Assembly: GCF_963855985.1 (NCBI RefSeq)
Contig: NC_087092.1
Location: 4,154,001 to 4,218,000 of the forward strand
Direction: 5' to 3'
Origin: Ostrinia nubilalis
Taxonomy: Eukaryota > Arthropoda > Insecta > Lepidoptera > Crambidae
Length of the DNA: 64,000 bases
In this document: one piece after another, positions 34,901 through 47,239 of the stretch
How the letters are laid out: each line of letters begins with the position of its first letter
How positions within the stretch are numbered: the first letter of the stretch is position 1
Made by a program: the position numbers and the translations under genes
Notes under the pieces: model-generated
The model's database searches: none
What the model saw: the letters and a program-made list of their open reading frames with translations, nothing else
Told to the model about the DNA's origin: nothing

Positions 34901-36335
34901 AACTTTATCAAACTATATTTAAAATATTTATTATTTATTATGTGTTTGCGTAAAATAAGACACATTAATTGCGTTTAATCACTAACTAATTGCGTTTAAT
35001 CGCGGTTAGGGGACGCGCATTCCACGGATCGGCAAACTAGCGCGAACGGGTAGTACCCAATTTAGGAAAACGAATATCTTACATAATCTACAGCTGACAT
35101 TTCCTATACACTTCTCCATAAAGAAAATGATACGCGAATGTTCAAAGACAAAACGTACCACCTGCAACACGTCCATTTACCAGAACCAGGATCGTTCTCT
35201 TTCGTATGCGAAAAAAAAACAATTTACCTTTGCGCATTTATTTTTATGACAGGACAGTTGTCACTCGATGCGTCTCGGGCCGGGATAAGAACGTAACGAG
35301 CGTACGAGCGTAACGCTGTCCCATCGAGCGTTCAATCCGGATGATCCGGCAGTTTATAACGCGTATCGTGTGAGCTGTGCGTTTTATAATGCCAGCTTTA
35401 TAGAGCACACCTTGAGGGAAATTTAGGTGTTGATCCTCTTAAAATTATAAAATATAAACTAATAGTTTCTGTTCGTGGCTTCTTCCGTCACGCGATTTAA
35501 AACGTTCCTAATATTTAAACACTGCTTATTTATTAGCAAAAGCATTTTCTTATCCCTCGTTTAAGAAATAGGCTTTTCACTACCCTTTCTAACTATTTTA
35601 GGACAAAGGGTAGCCTATGTACTTCGCCCAGGTCAAATCATTCTATATACCTAAATTCATCCAAATTAGCTTAGCGGGTTAGGCCCAAGGCGTGAAAACT
35701 TAGTAGACGCACAGATTTTTCAGACTAAGTAGTTCTACCGAATTTATATTAGTATACTTTTAGTTGAAGCAGTCCAATTCTGTTTTTATGACATTGATCC
35801 ATATGCTACAAATATAAAAATAGGTTTGAGTTAATTGATCAGTGACTTAAAAGTATGTCACGTATCTTTCGTTAGTGTTAATATAAGAATTAACGACAAT
35901 TATCATTTGTGACAATTCTTATCTGTGCCGGATCTATTGTTATGGGTTTTATTATGGTTTATCATTACATTAATTGGATGTTAGCGTACAAAAACCAGTC
36001 AAATTTCCGTTAATTCACTCTTTATAACGGCTATTAGCTGTATCGCACGTACGCATCTGAAATATTGCTTTTGATTCACTTTGTCACTTATTGCAATAAT
36101 ATGCCGTAAACAACACACAACATTTTGTTCTGTAGGAACTTTGTCTTTGAAATATGAACTTTTGTTTTAAGTTAGAATGTAGGTATTGTTCATTGAACAC
36201 TTATATGTCTTGTTTGCAAAGATAGAGCTATCTATAATGCAATTACAAACAGATTTTGGATTATATCGTTTCCTTCTGCTTCTTCTCAGTATTGTCATAT
36301 TTATTGTCTCGAAACAGTCCAAATCCAAATAGTTT
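31980..36335. other. No gene seen; unique AT-rich DNA
   Basis: No exon recognised. Items of note: TGACGTCA at 32653-32660 and 34874-34881; a 12-bp stem palindrome at 33433-33466; a Jockey-tail scrap at 33997-34030; a two-copy ATTGCGTTTAATC at 34970-35003; a GC-rich region at 35260-35400; and a degraded Helitron-like segment near 35590-35750. Confidence 0.45.
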
Positions 36336-36339
36336 AGTT

Positions 36340-36425
36340 TGTAAGTGGGCTTTTAAAAAGCTCTTTTACACGCCCCACTAATTACCCTACCACTACCAGT
36401 GGTAGGTAAAATAGTCCCAGTATTA
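36340..36425 (-). mobile_element. LINE remnant, same family as 31783-31930
   Basis: GTGGGCTTTTAAAAAGCTCT, CCCTACCACTACC and TAGTCCCAGTATTAA blocks, rearranged and short. Confidence 0.45.
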
Positions 36426-37676
36426 AAGCACACTTGTAATAAGTAATGGGTGTAACACACATGTATGTAACACGGTACTTAAAGTCCGTGACGCATCGAC
36501 GTCATCCGTTACCTTAAACCAGACTAATATTCTCGCACCGAACGTATTCTTAAAAACACGTTTCTCACCGTAATCCGCACCGTTCGTATCGCACCGTGTG
36601 AGGCACCCTTTATGTAGACGCATGCCATTTTGATGCTATAATTTAAATAAAAGCTTCTAAAAAAGCAGTTTTTGTTCTAAACAAGAGGATGTTCTCTTTA
36701 TAACGTTGAAATTTTTGGCTTCAAAAATTCGTTTTAATTATATTTCAAAAACTAAAGCTGACATAAACCATCTGACTTCAGATCTGAAATCAGCACTAGA
36801 ATGCATAATATTAGTCATAATATTTTTCATGCAACAAAAAAGCTGTTCCCTTGTGTTATTCAATCTCAAATGGATGTTCGTATGCGAAAAATAAAGTATT
36901 TATGCCGAGAATAGCAACCAAATAATTTAGTAAAAGTCAAACGAAATTATTCGATTAAAATCGGATCGAATAATAAAGTAAGCAAAAGCACAAAAACGCT
37001 GAATTCGCAAACTGAAATGCTTTCGTTCGTTATTTTAAAATAAAAAATATGACACATCGAAAAAATGTTTATTTACCGATGATAAGCGAAATGACGCGTT
37101 AATATGTTCGTTAAAATTCCGCAATACGAGCGAAGTCGTACTTAATTAATATTTTCAGTTAAACTTTTATGAAACCCGAGCATTTTGCAAATATAAAGCC
37201 TCTAACATTTTCATATTTATTTTGATGTCTATATTTTTAATCGAACGAATGCAACGAAATATTGAATTTACTCTCTACGATCTATTTTTTTTAAAGTTTT
37301 ATTTATTCTATCGTAAGCTGCGTTAAAAGGGTAGTTTTTCATCTTTTATGAGTACCTATACTATACATTGGAAAGGATTTAACTAGGTACTGCTACTGCC
37401 GTGGGGACGACAGCAGGTCATGTGGGATTCCCCTGACGGGTGACGACTATCCTCCATTAGTCACTGAGTAGGTAAACCCAGTAAAGCCAAATGCAAATCC
37501 CTCTTTTCGCAATTAGTTGAACGACCATCGATCGCTCATCATCAAATTGTATTAGTTTTATTTGCACTTTTACTTATTAACAGAATTAGGTATAATTAAT
37601 GTTTTTGGAGTGGGCACATCAATCATGCCAGATTGAGCATTATAAAGAGTTACATTCCTAATTTGTCATCCCCTTC

Positions 37677-38140
37677 ATTTGAATTCGGAACGTCGCCGAA
37701 TCGTCACGTCAACTAAAAAGTCCCCGCACTTTTGGGACCCCCCGTGGTCCCGATGCAATAAATTAGAATAAACTTCCTGATCGCAAGTCCATTGTTTAAT
37801 ATCTTTTCTAACCATAAAAGGATCTTTAGCAGAATGCGGGTACGTTAACAGCTAGTTTGTCGACTTAAAAAAAGTTTGTTCTCACTTGCAAGAACTAGTA
37901 TTTAATCATGATACTGGCAACGCAGTACTAGGCATACTAGATTGTAAAAAAAAGTTGAATACATGTACCGTCCCATAGGAGTTTGATTTGAATTTGGAAC
38001 ATCGTCGAATAGTCACGTCATTTCTGGAACTCGGCGCGGTCCCGATGCAATAAATTATAACAACTCTTGCCGATTCGCCGCGCGTCTATTGTTTTATAAT
38101 ATCTTTCCTAACTTTTAGTAGAATGCTGGAAGGCAATTGC
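37677..38140 (+). repeat. Diverged direct duplication (~165 bp, ~305 bp apart)
   Basis: 37677-37841 and about 37984-38137 share TTTGAATT(C/T)GGAAC(G/A)TCG, GTCACGTCA, GTCCCGATGCAATAAATTA, the TCTATTGTTT/TCCATTGTTT block and AATATCTTT(T/C)CTAAC in the same order and similar spacing. No transposon ends seen. Confidence 0.6.
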
Positions 38141-38718
38141 TTTGCCATTTAGCACTGAAATAGTAGTGTGTTTTCTTAAGTTACATTGTGTTGACATCAA
38201 AATGTTTAATAGGCAGGAAGGTTGCTTGATCATAAGAAATGTTCAAGATGAGTAAAACGGTTGCTCTTGTTATGCTTCCAAGGAAACTTTAACGCAAACA
38301 GCTAGAGCCACGAAAAATAGCATTAGAAGTTACATAAACCGACAATAATTTATAGATATTTAACAGTATTTAACCTATAAACATAATGAATGCCATTTAA
38401 GTACATTAGTACTAAAATGTTAATGAAAGAAAATTCATATTGGTTTCATACAAATACGCGCAGATATTCGTTTCTGCGTTACATTGTAGCAAACGACACC
38501 ACAAAGTATGAAAAAAGTTAAATTTAAAAATACCTGGAATCGTTTCTCGTAGGCGAAACACGTCTCTTTATAATAAGATATTCATGTGCTTTGTACTTCG
38601 TCGCGACCGTGATGTGTGTTCATATCCCTGTTTTACTGTAATGGTCCCTGCAGACTGCCGATGGCTGCAGAGATACGATAGCGAGGTTTTTTAGGTAGTT
38701 TTATTTGCTGATTCATAT

Positions 38719-38873
38719 GCCCGTATTCACAAATATCATATTATGACCTCATAGTAATCTATGAGTGCGCGTGGACGCACAGGGTGACACACGAACCAAT
38801 CATAGAGCTCTATTCAACGCTGTGCGTTCGATTTGCTGCTTCACTTAATCAAGTATCGTTTGTGAATACGGGC
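38719..38873. mobile_element. 155-bp MITE
   Basis: Perfect 15-bp terminal inverted repeat GCCCGTATTCACAAA with extended imperfect similarity inward. No clear target duplication was found and there is no coding sequence. Confidence 0.65.
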
Positions 38874-39834
38874 GATAGTGTGTTCTGGATTTGGATTGAT
38901 TTGTAACATTATAAGGACTAGTTATAAAGTTTGAAAATCTTTATAATTATGTAACCCAGAGGTCCCCATAAAATATTGTGTTCGTGCTGTAAAGCTGAAA
39001 TATCATACCTCAAGGCTCTATGAAGCCGATCTTAAACTGTTGCAAGTTTTCACATATGATTACTTCGATTGCGAAATGGACAACACGCATAAGTTGTAAT
39101 ATTAAGTTAAATTATGACTTAATTTAAAGTTTAGATCACACACATTACACTAGTTTTTATTTCACCTCAATCCATCCAGTATTACCGAAGATAGAGCCTC
39201 GAGAAGTTTACGGACTTTTTAAAATTTTAAAAAATTTCCAATATTCGCGCGTGACGTCACAACATGATTTTGCAGCCCCCGCACGTTAACCCATTTACCA
39301 CTTTTTGTCTTTTTCCAACTAAAATAAAAGTTTACCTAACTGACAACTGTGTTGTTAGTTGTCATCGTTCAATCACATTTCAAACTAGGCGCTAAAAAAG
39401 TAACCATTATTATGCCACCTATTGCCAATTTTGTGCAATATGAAGCCATTTTTACATTTATGCACTTAAATATAAATTTTCTGGAAAAATAACCAAGTTT
39501 GTGTCTCTGTGCTCAATAACGAGTAAATATTCCAGTTTTGTTAATTTTACTTGGAAAGTTTTCCGGAATTTTTTCATTTTATAATTTTTGGGACATAGAC
39601 AAGCTAAGAAGCTTTGATAAATGTGATTTTCATGTAATGTAAGTTAAATAGATTTAGAGTTGTGAAACAGTTAAATTAATGTACCTGCTAAATTGCGAGT
39701 TCTTTTTTCTTTGATCATGGCAGGACACGCTGCCGGGTGTCCTAAATAATAATATATGCTGAAGTAAAAAAAAATTCGCGTTGCTGAAGTATACATTTTT
39801 TTTGTCTTGTTTGTTTCTACATTACATAATTGTA
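38874..39834. other. No gene seen; unique DNA
   Basis: Contains TGACGTCA at 39252-39259; otherwise AT-rich without recognised features. Confidence 0.4.
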
Positions 39835-40169
39835 TCCTACTAATATTATAGGTAAATGCGAAAGTTTGGATGTCTGGAAGTTTAAAATAAAGTAAAGTAA
39901 TGTTTATTTCTCACCAACATAACAGATGATATTATGATAACAAACAATTAGGAAAAACAAAAAGTAAGAATGTTGGTGGGTTGATACCTGAACTAGGAAG
40001 ATTCCTGTGGCTCAGGTTTGTTACTCTTTCACGCAAAAAGTACTCAACGGATTTTGTTGAAACTGTACAATATTATTGTTTGTAACCCAGATTAACATAT
40101 TAAAGGCTATAATTTATGCCGATCTGTGACACTAAATTTCACGCGGGTGAAGCCGCAGGCAAAAGCTAG
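39835..40169 (+). mobile_element. Helitron-like element with nested LINE tail
   Basis: Starts TCCTACTAATATTATAGG after A; ends ACGCGGGTGAAGCCGCAGGC, AAAAG, CTAG before T. The 5' block is separated from TTTGTTACTCTTTCACGC by about 135 bp (39880-40014) of A/T-tailed retroelement sequence inserted in reverse orientation (TAAAATAAAGTAAAGTAATG at its start). Confidence 0.75.
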
Positions 40170-40195
40170 TCGTGAAATAAATAGGAAAGTTTAAG

Positions 40196-40620
40196 GTTCT
40201 GAAACGTGGTCGCTTACTATGGGCCTCATAAGAAGGCTCAAGGTCACCCAAAGGGTGATGGAGCGGGCTATGCTCGGGGTTTCCCTGCGTGATCGAATCA
40301 GAAATGAGGAGATCCGCAGGAGAACCAAAGTGACCGACATAGCACGCAGAATTGCTAAAATCAAGTGGCAGTGGGCGGGACACATAGCTCGTAGAGACGA
40401 TGGCCATTGGGGCAGAAAATTTCTTGAGTGGCGACCACGGGCTGGAAGACGTAGCGTGGGCAGGCCTCCTACTAGGTGGACCGACGATCTGGTAAAGGTC
40501 GCGGGAAGAACCTGAATGCGGGCAGCGCAGGACTGTTCATTATGAAAAACCTATGGAAAACCCAAAGGATTCTTGCCTTTGTCCAGCAGTGAACGTCATT
40601 TGGCTGTAACGACGAAATAG
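40196..40620 (+). pseudogene. RTE-type retrotransposon ORF, C-terminal fragment (copy 3)
   Basis: The longest of the three RTE tails: ETWSLTMGLIRRLKVTQRVM, SLRDRIRNEEIRRRTKVTDI, WQWAGHIARRDDGHWGRKF and GRRSVGRPPTRWTDDLVKVA. The frame then meets TGA at 40513-40515 where a Trp codon (TGG) is expected, so it is inactivated. Homology continues to the usual VQQ-like end near 40600. It is inserted 26 bp after a Helitron end. Confidence 0.85.
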
Positions 40621-42483
40621 GAAAGAATGTAACTATCAAAAATCTTCTCTAAGGCAGCGTTTTTCCAATTTCGCAACGAGCGCGGCAATCACACTTAACT
40701 AACAGACTAACAGAGAGTATAGCGAAATCTATTTTAATCACCTGTTAACGAAAGGGCAAAACTTATGTAAAATGTGAATAGAAATAAAAACACAGCAATT
40801 CTGTTACGCCATTGTAATGCAACAACAGACAAAAGTAAAAAAGTAAAATAAATAGACAAAACCATAAATAACTAAAAAGGAGGTTTGACAACACCACCAA
40901 TTTTCAAAACTCCCGGAACACTTTCCAGGTAACCACGTTAATTTGTACCAAACGACTGGACTATAATTTAATTGATATAAAAATTTGGGTACATCTTCTC
41001 AAAAACAAAAGAACTGGTGCTAAAAGGGTTAAGTGACGTTTTGACATTTGTAGAGGGCCTTGTAGAAGGGGAGGCTATGGTGCTGAATGTGGATTAACTC
41101 GAGTGTCATAGTAACTTATTAGACTGCTAAGCTTGATGATAAAAAGAAAAATATTTTATTCAATGTACATAGTCTGGTCATAAGTTCTGTCATATGATAA
41201 TAACTTTTGAATTTTGAATGAAGGTTTCAAAAACATTTTTTACTAAATTAGAATTAAAAAGAAAAAATGTGCGATAGTTCGAATTTTATTGTATGTGTAG
41301 TGGACGCATAAAGAAGTCCGAACTGCAGAATTGTCACGTTGCATTGCTACGCGCCAAAACTGATTTTCGTTGTGCTGAAAAATTTAGTTTATCTTTTCAT
41401 TAAATGATAGGTATAGGTGTACCAGAATCTCATGGCAAACAAAAATATTGGAAAAGTGTGTCTTTCATATGGCAAATGTCTATGGATTTATTGTCACCTG
41501 TCAAAGTAAATCAATTGAACTGTCAGTCGCTGCAGAAATTTTGTAATCTCTTCATGCCTATTTGTTATTTTTGTGAAAAAGTCGAAAAAGCTCAAGCAAG
41601 TCATATTGTTTTCAATGTGTATTGTAAAATAAGGCATAATTCAAAGTCAATCTTTGATTTTAAAGCGCGTCGTTGAGTTGACAGTAAGTTGGAGTGAAAT
41701 TGGATACATTTAGTTTATTACCTAACTGCGTCAGAAGGGTTTTTTTTAAATATTATTCTTATAATAGCTGCTTTATCGGGGGTTTCAGGTGTACCTCACA
41801 AATTGGTGCAGAGGAATGGTGAAATGTTATGACCATGTAAATAAAATTGAAAAAGATTTCATCAAGACAGTAAGATGTAAGATAGAATAATTGAAATGGT
41901 GGAAGAGTAATTTAAAATAAATACCTCTTTATCTTGATCATCTATTGAAGAAAAGTGGAATCCTTGGAATCGTTTTCTAGTTCTGAATGAAGTGATTAGT
42001 TATAAGTATGATACATAATAAAATAAGCTACATAAAGTAATATACGATTTACTTATTTTTCAAGACATTTTCCTATTATTATTACTGACGGGATTGCTAC
42101 CATGTACCTTAGTTTTGAGTTTCCAATATTTCGGCACTGTTGCAAGCGCCATGGTCACGGAGTAACTGAAGAAATTAAAACCAGACATCGTTCAGATGTG
42201 CGTTCAAAAGACCTGAGATTTAAAAAAAAAACCCACGTTTTGTTTTACAGTAAGCGAAAAAAAAGTGACTTGAAAATGGAATACAAAATGATAAGGTATG
42301 GTAAATGATAAGTCTTTATCAATGAAGAAGCAGAAGTTCAATTTCATGTGTCCTCCATCTAGGCTAGTTTCCATCGTCACTCAAAGTTTGGCTGCGGTCT
42401 CAAATTTGGGCTTAATTGAGGTATTTTTTGGGTGAGAGGCATAAGAACTAATGCCGTTTTATATCAAAAATTCATACTTAGAG
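40621..42483. other. No gene seen; unique DNA
   Basis: ORFs at 41404-41676 and 42102-42308 are AT-rich with no recognisable motif or splice context; I do not call them. Confidence 0.4.
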
Positions 42484-42800
42484 GTAATCAACCAGGTACA
42501 AAATCAAAATCAAAATCAAAATTTTCTTTATTTGTTTAGACTAATTAAATTAGTTCTTGCAAATCGTCAAATGCTCTTAAGGAGCCTATACATGTCTCAT
42601 TCTTTTTTTGCCCTACCAGCGCTTCGAGACAAACATTTGGCAAGTGCTGAGAAGAAGCGCCGCAACAAACTCAGTCACCACTGTCTGCCGGTTTAAAAAT
42701 ATAAAAAAGTAGGAAGTTACAATACATTTAGAAGGAAGTTACTTACCACGCGCTCCCGTTGATAGAAGGTGGCCTTTAAGACGCCCATCTAGCACGAGAC
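42484..42800 (-). mobile_element. LINE 3' end with (GATTTT)n tail
   Basis: Read on the minus strand the tail is AATAAAGAAAATTTTGATTT with TTTTGA repeats (plus strand AAAATCAAAATCAAAATC at 42498-42520). The body includes the GTTGCGGCGCTTCTTCTCAG block shared with 31783-31930. Sequence to about 43030 may be more of the same element. Confidence 0.6.
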
Positions 42801-43039
42801 CGCGTGGCAGATTTGAATATATTTATTTAGTGCCGTGCTAATTTCTAGGTTAATTGTTGCGTTTTGATACATATATATTTTATGTCAGGTATATCTTTCC
42901 TTGACCAGTCCCCGAAGGCAGCGCCTATTCACAGACATGACGTGTGAACCAGCCATCGCTTCACTCGACCATATTATAGGGAATGTAACGACCCGACTCA
43001 CACGCCACTACCCCAGAGACATTTTAGTGAGCATGCCAA

Positions 43040-45261
43040 GTCTAAGATATCCTTCAGGCTGAGTGCCAGATATAAAACTATTTAGGAGACAAGACAAGAA
43101 AACTCTAGAGAGAAAAGCAGTACAAAGTATTTCCTTGTATGTTAGTCTGCCACTCTTTAGTAAGTCCCGAAATCCCCGCTTCGGCTCCCCTACTAACCAT
43201 TCTAACCATTGTACACAGATAATATCTTACATGCAGCTTTTCATGTTACTACGTCACATTTTCAAAATCCGCGCGGAAAATCGCTCCTAGCGGAAGAGCG
43301 CACTTTGAGCTTGAATATTTCAGTCCTTTTTAAAGATATCAAAAAAGTAAAAATACAGTATTCATTCTAATTTTTTGTAGTTTTTTTTGGCATCTTCAAC
43401 AAAAATTGTGCGCCATGTCCATTATAACTTTTCTGAGGGACTTCTCTACTTTCATTGCATTGCCTGCGTTTTACGGTTACGTAGAGTTAGACCCCCGGTT
43501 ACTAGTTATTGTAGATAATGTTCCATCTGTCAGTGCAAGAATGTTGTCTGCTATCATCTCTTTGATAAGTAACTGATTTAAAACCAACATTCAAAACTAA
43601 AGGATTATCTAGTTAAATAATGTATCAAATGGGTTTTGACTGCATAGCTCTATACATATAATTTTGGCGGTCGATAGTGCAGTGTACAAGCGTCTTTACC
43701 ATCATTCTTCGTATATCTCGAAATTTTTGATGTTTTCCGACAAGCGAATGTTAGTTGCCACCGAAATACTCGCTCATACTATCACATTAATTAGACATTG
43801 TGGCTCTAATTTGCTTGAGGACGTGGGTGGAATCATGTTCCACTTGGAAATGTTGGCTCGGGTTAACACTTGACTGGTGCTGAATGTTTTTGCCTTCTAA
43901 GAAGGATTCTACTTTATCTTGAATTCATTTTGAAATAATAATGAGTAAATTAGAGTTGATTCTGATATTTAAATGAAGTTACTTCACGCTTTTTCCAAGC
44001 GTCCTTAGATGGCTTCATTTTTACAATCTTTATCTTTAACGCTAGATTTCATTTAAATATAACGAACATAAAGGATAACAATGTTATTAGGTACCTACTT
44101 ATTCATAAAAACACATTCTCATAAAAGATCTTACAATGTAAGGTGAGATAAGATGGAATTAACTTTAACTTTCTAATATCTTGAAAATGTTATGCTGCAA
44201 AACATCCTTAACTAAGTACCAAGTCTCTTGCTGCAATGCGGCACAAATGTTTAATTTCATTTAATTCTATGGCAAACAATGATTTTAAAAACAATCTCAC
44301 AAAAGTGCATTAGAACAATTCTACACAATGTACGAAATGTTTTTCACTTCTAACAGAGCGACCCCCTCTCTAAGCCGTTTGACCAAATTGTTGTTGTTAA
44401 ATTCCTAAGTTTATTTCCGTACTTTTTAATTGTGGACCTTTTAAACATTTGTACGGAATTCCTAAGTCAGGAATAACCTCGTAAATCAGTCAACGGGTTA
44501 ACATTAATTAGTTCACTTCCGAAGCAATGGGGAATTATTCGATTCGACCAAAGGATCGATTGCTAAACGCACCACTCGTTGAATTTCCTTCTTTACCCCT
44601 TTGTTGTGTATCTTCGTCCAATTTTTTATTGAATACTGCATACCATTTTCTTTAATTAAACACGTTCCAATGTTAAGCTTACTTATGTTTGCTCTACATT
44701 TAAAATTATTAATCAATGATGTAACGGTTTGGTCTGTCTACATATAACTGTTACAGACTGTTCGCTGCAATTCCTTTGTAGCTTGACAATGATTAAAAAC
44801 CCAACCGGTGAATGTTCAGTTATCCCACGGGATAGTTTACTATTTATTTTATGCAATGAAATTAAGCAGAAGTTAGTATCTTAAATGCAAACGTTTAGAA
44901 ATTTAAAACAATTTAACAAGCCGTACGATTTGAGCTATTTTAATATCACTCTCGATCAACGATGAATTTTATCAATAAAACAAAGTTGTAAAAACTTGGC
45001 GATAATAGAAAATCGATCTTTTGTAGTCCCCGTTTTTTGGGGCTTTGTCTCGGACGAACACTTCCTTTCAAAATATTGTCTCATTATATTTTTTGCGGCG
45101 AATTTCCTTTGATAGCCTCTGAGAATAGAAACGGAAGTTCCGCTGCTCCGGAGATTTGCGGGAAACGTTAAGAAAATTATTATAAGTAGTACTTGGGGAC
45201 TTTCTGAATACTTAAACTTCAATGTTTAACGTATTAGGGTTGATTAGATTGCCTTTTGACT
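43040..45261. other. No gene seen; unique DNA
   Basis: No exon or repeat recognised. Confidence 0.4.
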
Positions 45262-45370
45262 ACTATTAACACTGGTCCATTTATTGTCCCGAAGCAATGG
45301 TAGGCTTAATACTGGGACGTGTAAAAGGGCTTTATAAAAGCCTACTTGCAAAAATAAATGAGTTTTATGA
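45262..45370 (+). mobile_element. LINE 3' UTR remnant (inverse of 31783-31930)
   Basis: AACACTGGTCCATTTATTGT, GAAGCAATGGTAGGCTTAAT, GGGACGTGTAAAAGGGCTTT and AAGCCTACTTGCAAAAATAA. The tail side is to the right, so the element is on the plus strand. Confidence 0.6.
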
Positions 45371-45711
45371 GATTTTTATTACCGTCACAATCATGTGTCA
45401 TGCAGTCGAAATATTGTAGGTACCTAGTCGTAAAACGATTCAAATATCTTTATTTATCATTTAACACCAAAGTATTGGTAGATTTTCATCTCCAAATGTT
45501 GTGTGTGCTATACGTATTGTAGTAACGGTAGTATCGAATTCGATACTCACGGCGACTTAGCGAGATATCGAATCAACAAGTCGACTGAGCTCGCTCCACT
45601 TGCGCTTGATCGGCAATTTGCAGCAGATGCTGTGCGATCATTTGCCAGTTTCATTACTAATATAGACATTTTATTGTTGTATACTTCAATTTGTTTTATT
45701 AAAAAGCTATT

Positions 45712-45784
45712 TAATAAAAAGCGGAGTAGATTTTTCATGTACATAGTTGAATTGCTATATGAAAAATCTACTACGTTTTTATTA
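45712..45784. ncRNA. 73-nt hairpin resembling a miRNA precursor (candidate)
   Basis: TAATAAAAA at 45712-45720 pairs with TTTTTATTA at 45776-45784. After a small internal loop, AGTAGATTTTTCAT pairs with ATGAAAAATCTACT-type sequence, then ATAG/CTAT near the loop. Overall there are about 30 base pairs around an 8-nt loop with small bulges. Either strand could fold. No homology to a known miRNA is claimed; a tiny MITE is the alternative. Confidence 0.3.
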
Positions 45785-45963
45785 TCCTTCACGCCACCAG
45801 CACATTATTTTGTAATGGTCCATTAGGATGATAACGTCTTGAATAATCTAGCTTTCCAATAGGTAGGTAGGTATGTCTTCATTCGAAAGTTGGCTATTAG
45901 CGGTATTTGTGTCTACATGATTTACTAATGAACATAGGTTACACTACCGCGTAATGAAACTAA

Positions 45964-46065
45964 GGCTGGGTTGCACCATCTTACTTTAACTTTGACAAAC
46001 GTCAAAAATCTGTCAAACTCCATACAAAAACGGCTACGGTCAAAGTTAGGTGGTGCAACTCAGCC
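45964..46065. mobile_element. MITE family B copy 1
   Basis: Ends GGCTGGGTTGCACCATCTTA and its inverse TAGGTGGTGCAACTCAGCC, flanked by TAA on both sides (45961-45963, 46066-46068). 102 bp. Related copies at 57917-58021 and 62650-62747. Confidence 0.75.
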
Positions 46066-46278
46066 TAAAACTCTACATTGTTGACTGACATAATTTAATA
46101 GACTCTTCGTTAAGATAAAAATTCGCACTATGAAAATATATAGCAGCGAAAATACATAGAAACGTTTCAGTAGTCACTCGCACACGTCTGTCGCATCCCT
46201 CGGAAGCCGTAAATTTTCATAGTATTGTTGCATTTTTCCCGCACGTAGCGGTAATGCACGAAAATCTCCCTCCATGGC

Positions 46279-46286
46279 TATAAAAA
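46279..46286 (+). promoter_or_regulatory. Candidate TATA box upstream of Nos
   Basis: TATAAAAA within a GC-richer stretch (46190-46400), about 1.85 kb upstream of the NOS start codon on the same strand. It is one of the few clean TATA motifs in a compositionally promoter-like setting. No transcript end or splice donor could be tied to it, so assignment to Nos is a guess. Confidence 0.22.
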
Positions 46287-46399
46287 GCCAACCACGTATT
46301 CGCCCATCACGTAAAGTTGATCAAGTTACAGCTAGTTCAGCTGTTTTGTAGCATTTTTGACTGAAATTACGATACCTATAAGCTCTATTTCATTGTCAC

Positions 46400-47239
46400 A
46401 TAATGACGAATCAACAAGTTGGGCGCCAGTTTAGGCACTTCTTAGCTTTACAGAATAATCCAATTATAGAAGTCATGATGACTATAACTTCAACAACTAA
46501 AACACAAATACTTAAACCAGTTCAATAGCTCTTATTCCTGCTAAGTTTATTTTCGAACTTACCGAAGTCCCATCGCCACCTGCTCATTTTAAAGTTAAAC
46601 AAGCTCTGTAAAACAAAGGCATCCCGCCGTTACAGGTGCGATGTAACTTTTTTAATATTAAACACCTTGTTAACGATCTTCCATTTGTATTTCTAAGCGT
46701 CGCAAGTTTATTGACGAGCAGGGTTGCCACTTACACAATAATGTTATTCCAACTTAGTTTGAGGGTCACATAACATATTATGACAAACTGACTGATAATT
46801 ACTTACCATGAGTACCTATAGGTTATTGATGCGTATTTGTAAACACAATTGAGTTTGGTAAATATGTTATGTAACTAGATCGTTGGCACCGTTTAAGCGT
46901 TTGACTGAAACACTCGCATGACTATTTTATTTTGCTGCATTTTCGTACAATAAACTACATACTCATTTATAGATAAGAAGGTGGACTGTACACAATACAG
47001 GAGCGTACTAATGCAGAAAAATTTATTCTGATATAGCCCTTAACTATTGTACCTAATGAAACTAATTTATGTAAAAAAATAACACGCGGAAAATCAACGT
47101 TGTTGCATAGGTACTCAGACAACGATGGCTGACTGGGATCTTTATGTCACTGTGTCAAATAAATGTATGGATTCTATTTATTAATACTCGTAATATTTCT
47201 CAGTTTTGTAATAAAGTTTTAAAGACGTTAATGTTAACC
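46400..47239. other. No gene seen; upstream of Nos
   Basis: AT-rich with no recognised repeat. If the TATA at 46279 is real, a leader exon could lie here, but I could not find a good donor. Confidence 0.35.

Noticed and set aside
45503..45826. 107-codon ORF with possible membrane stretch
   Set aside because: Contains the 16-bp palindrome and the 73-nt hairpin; AT-rich codons.
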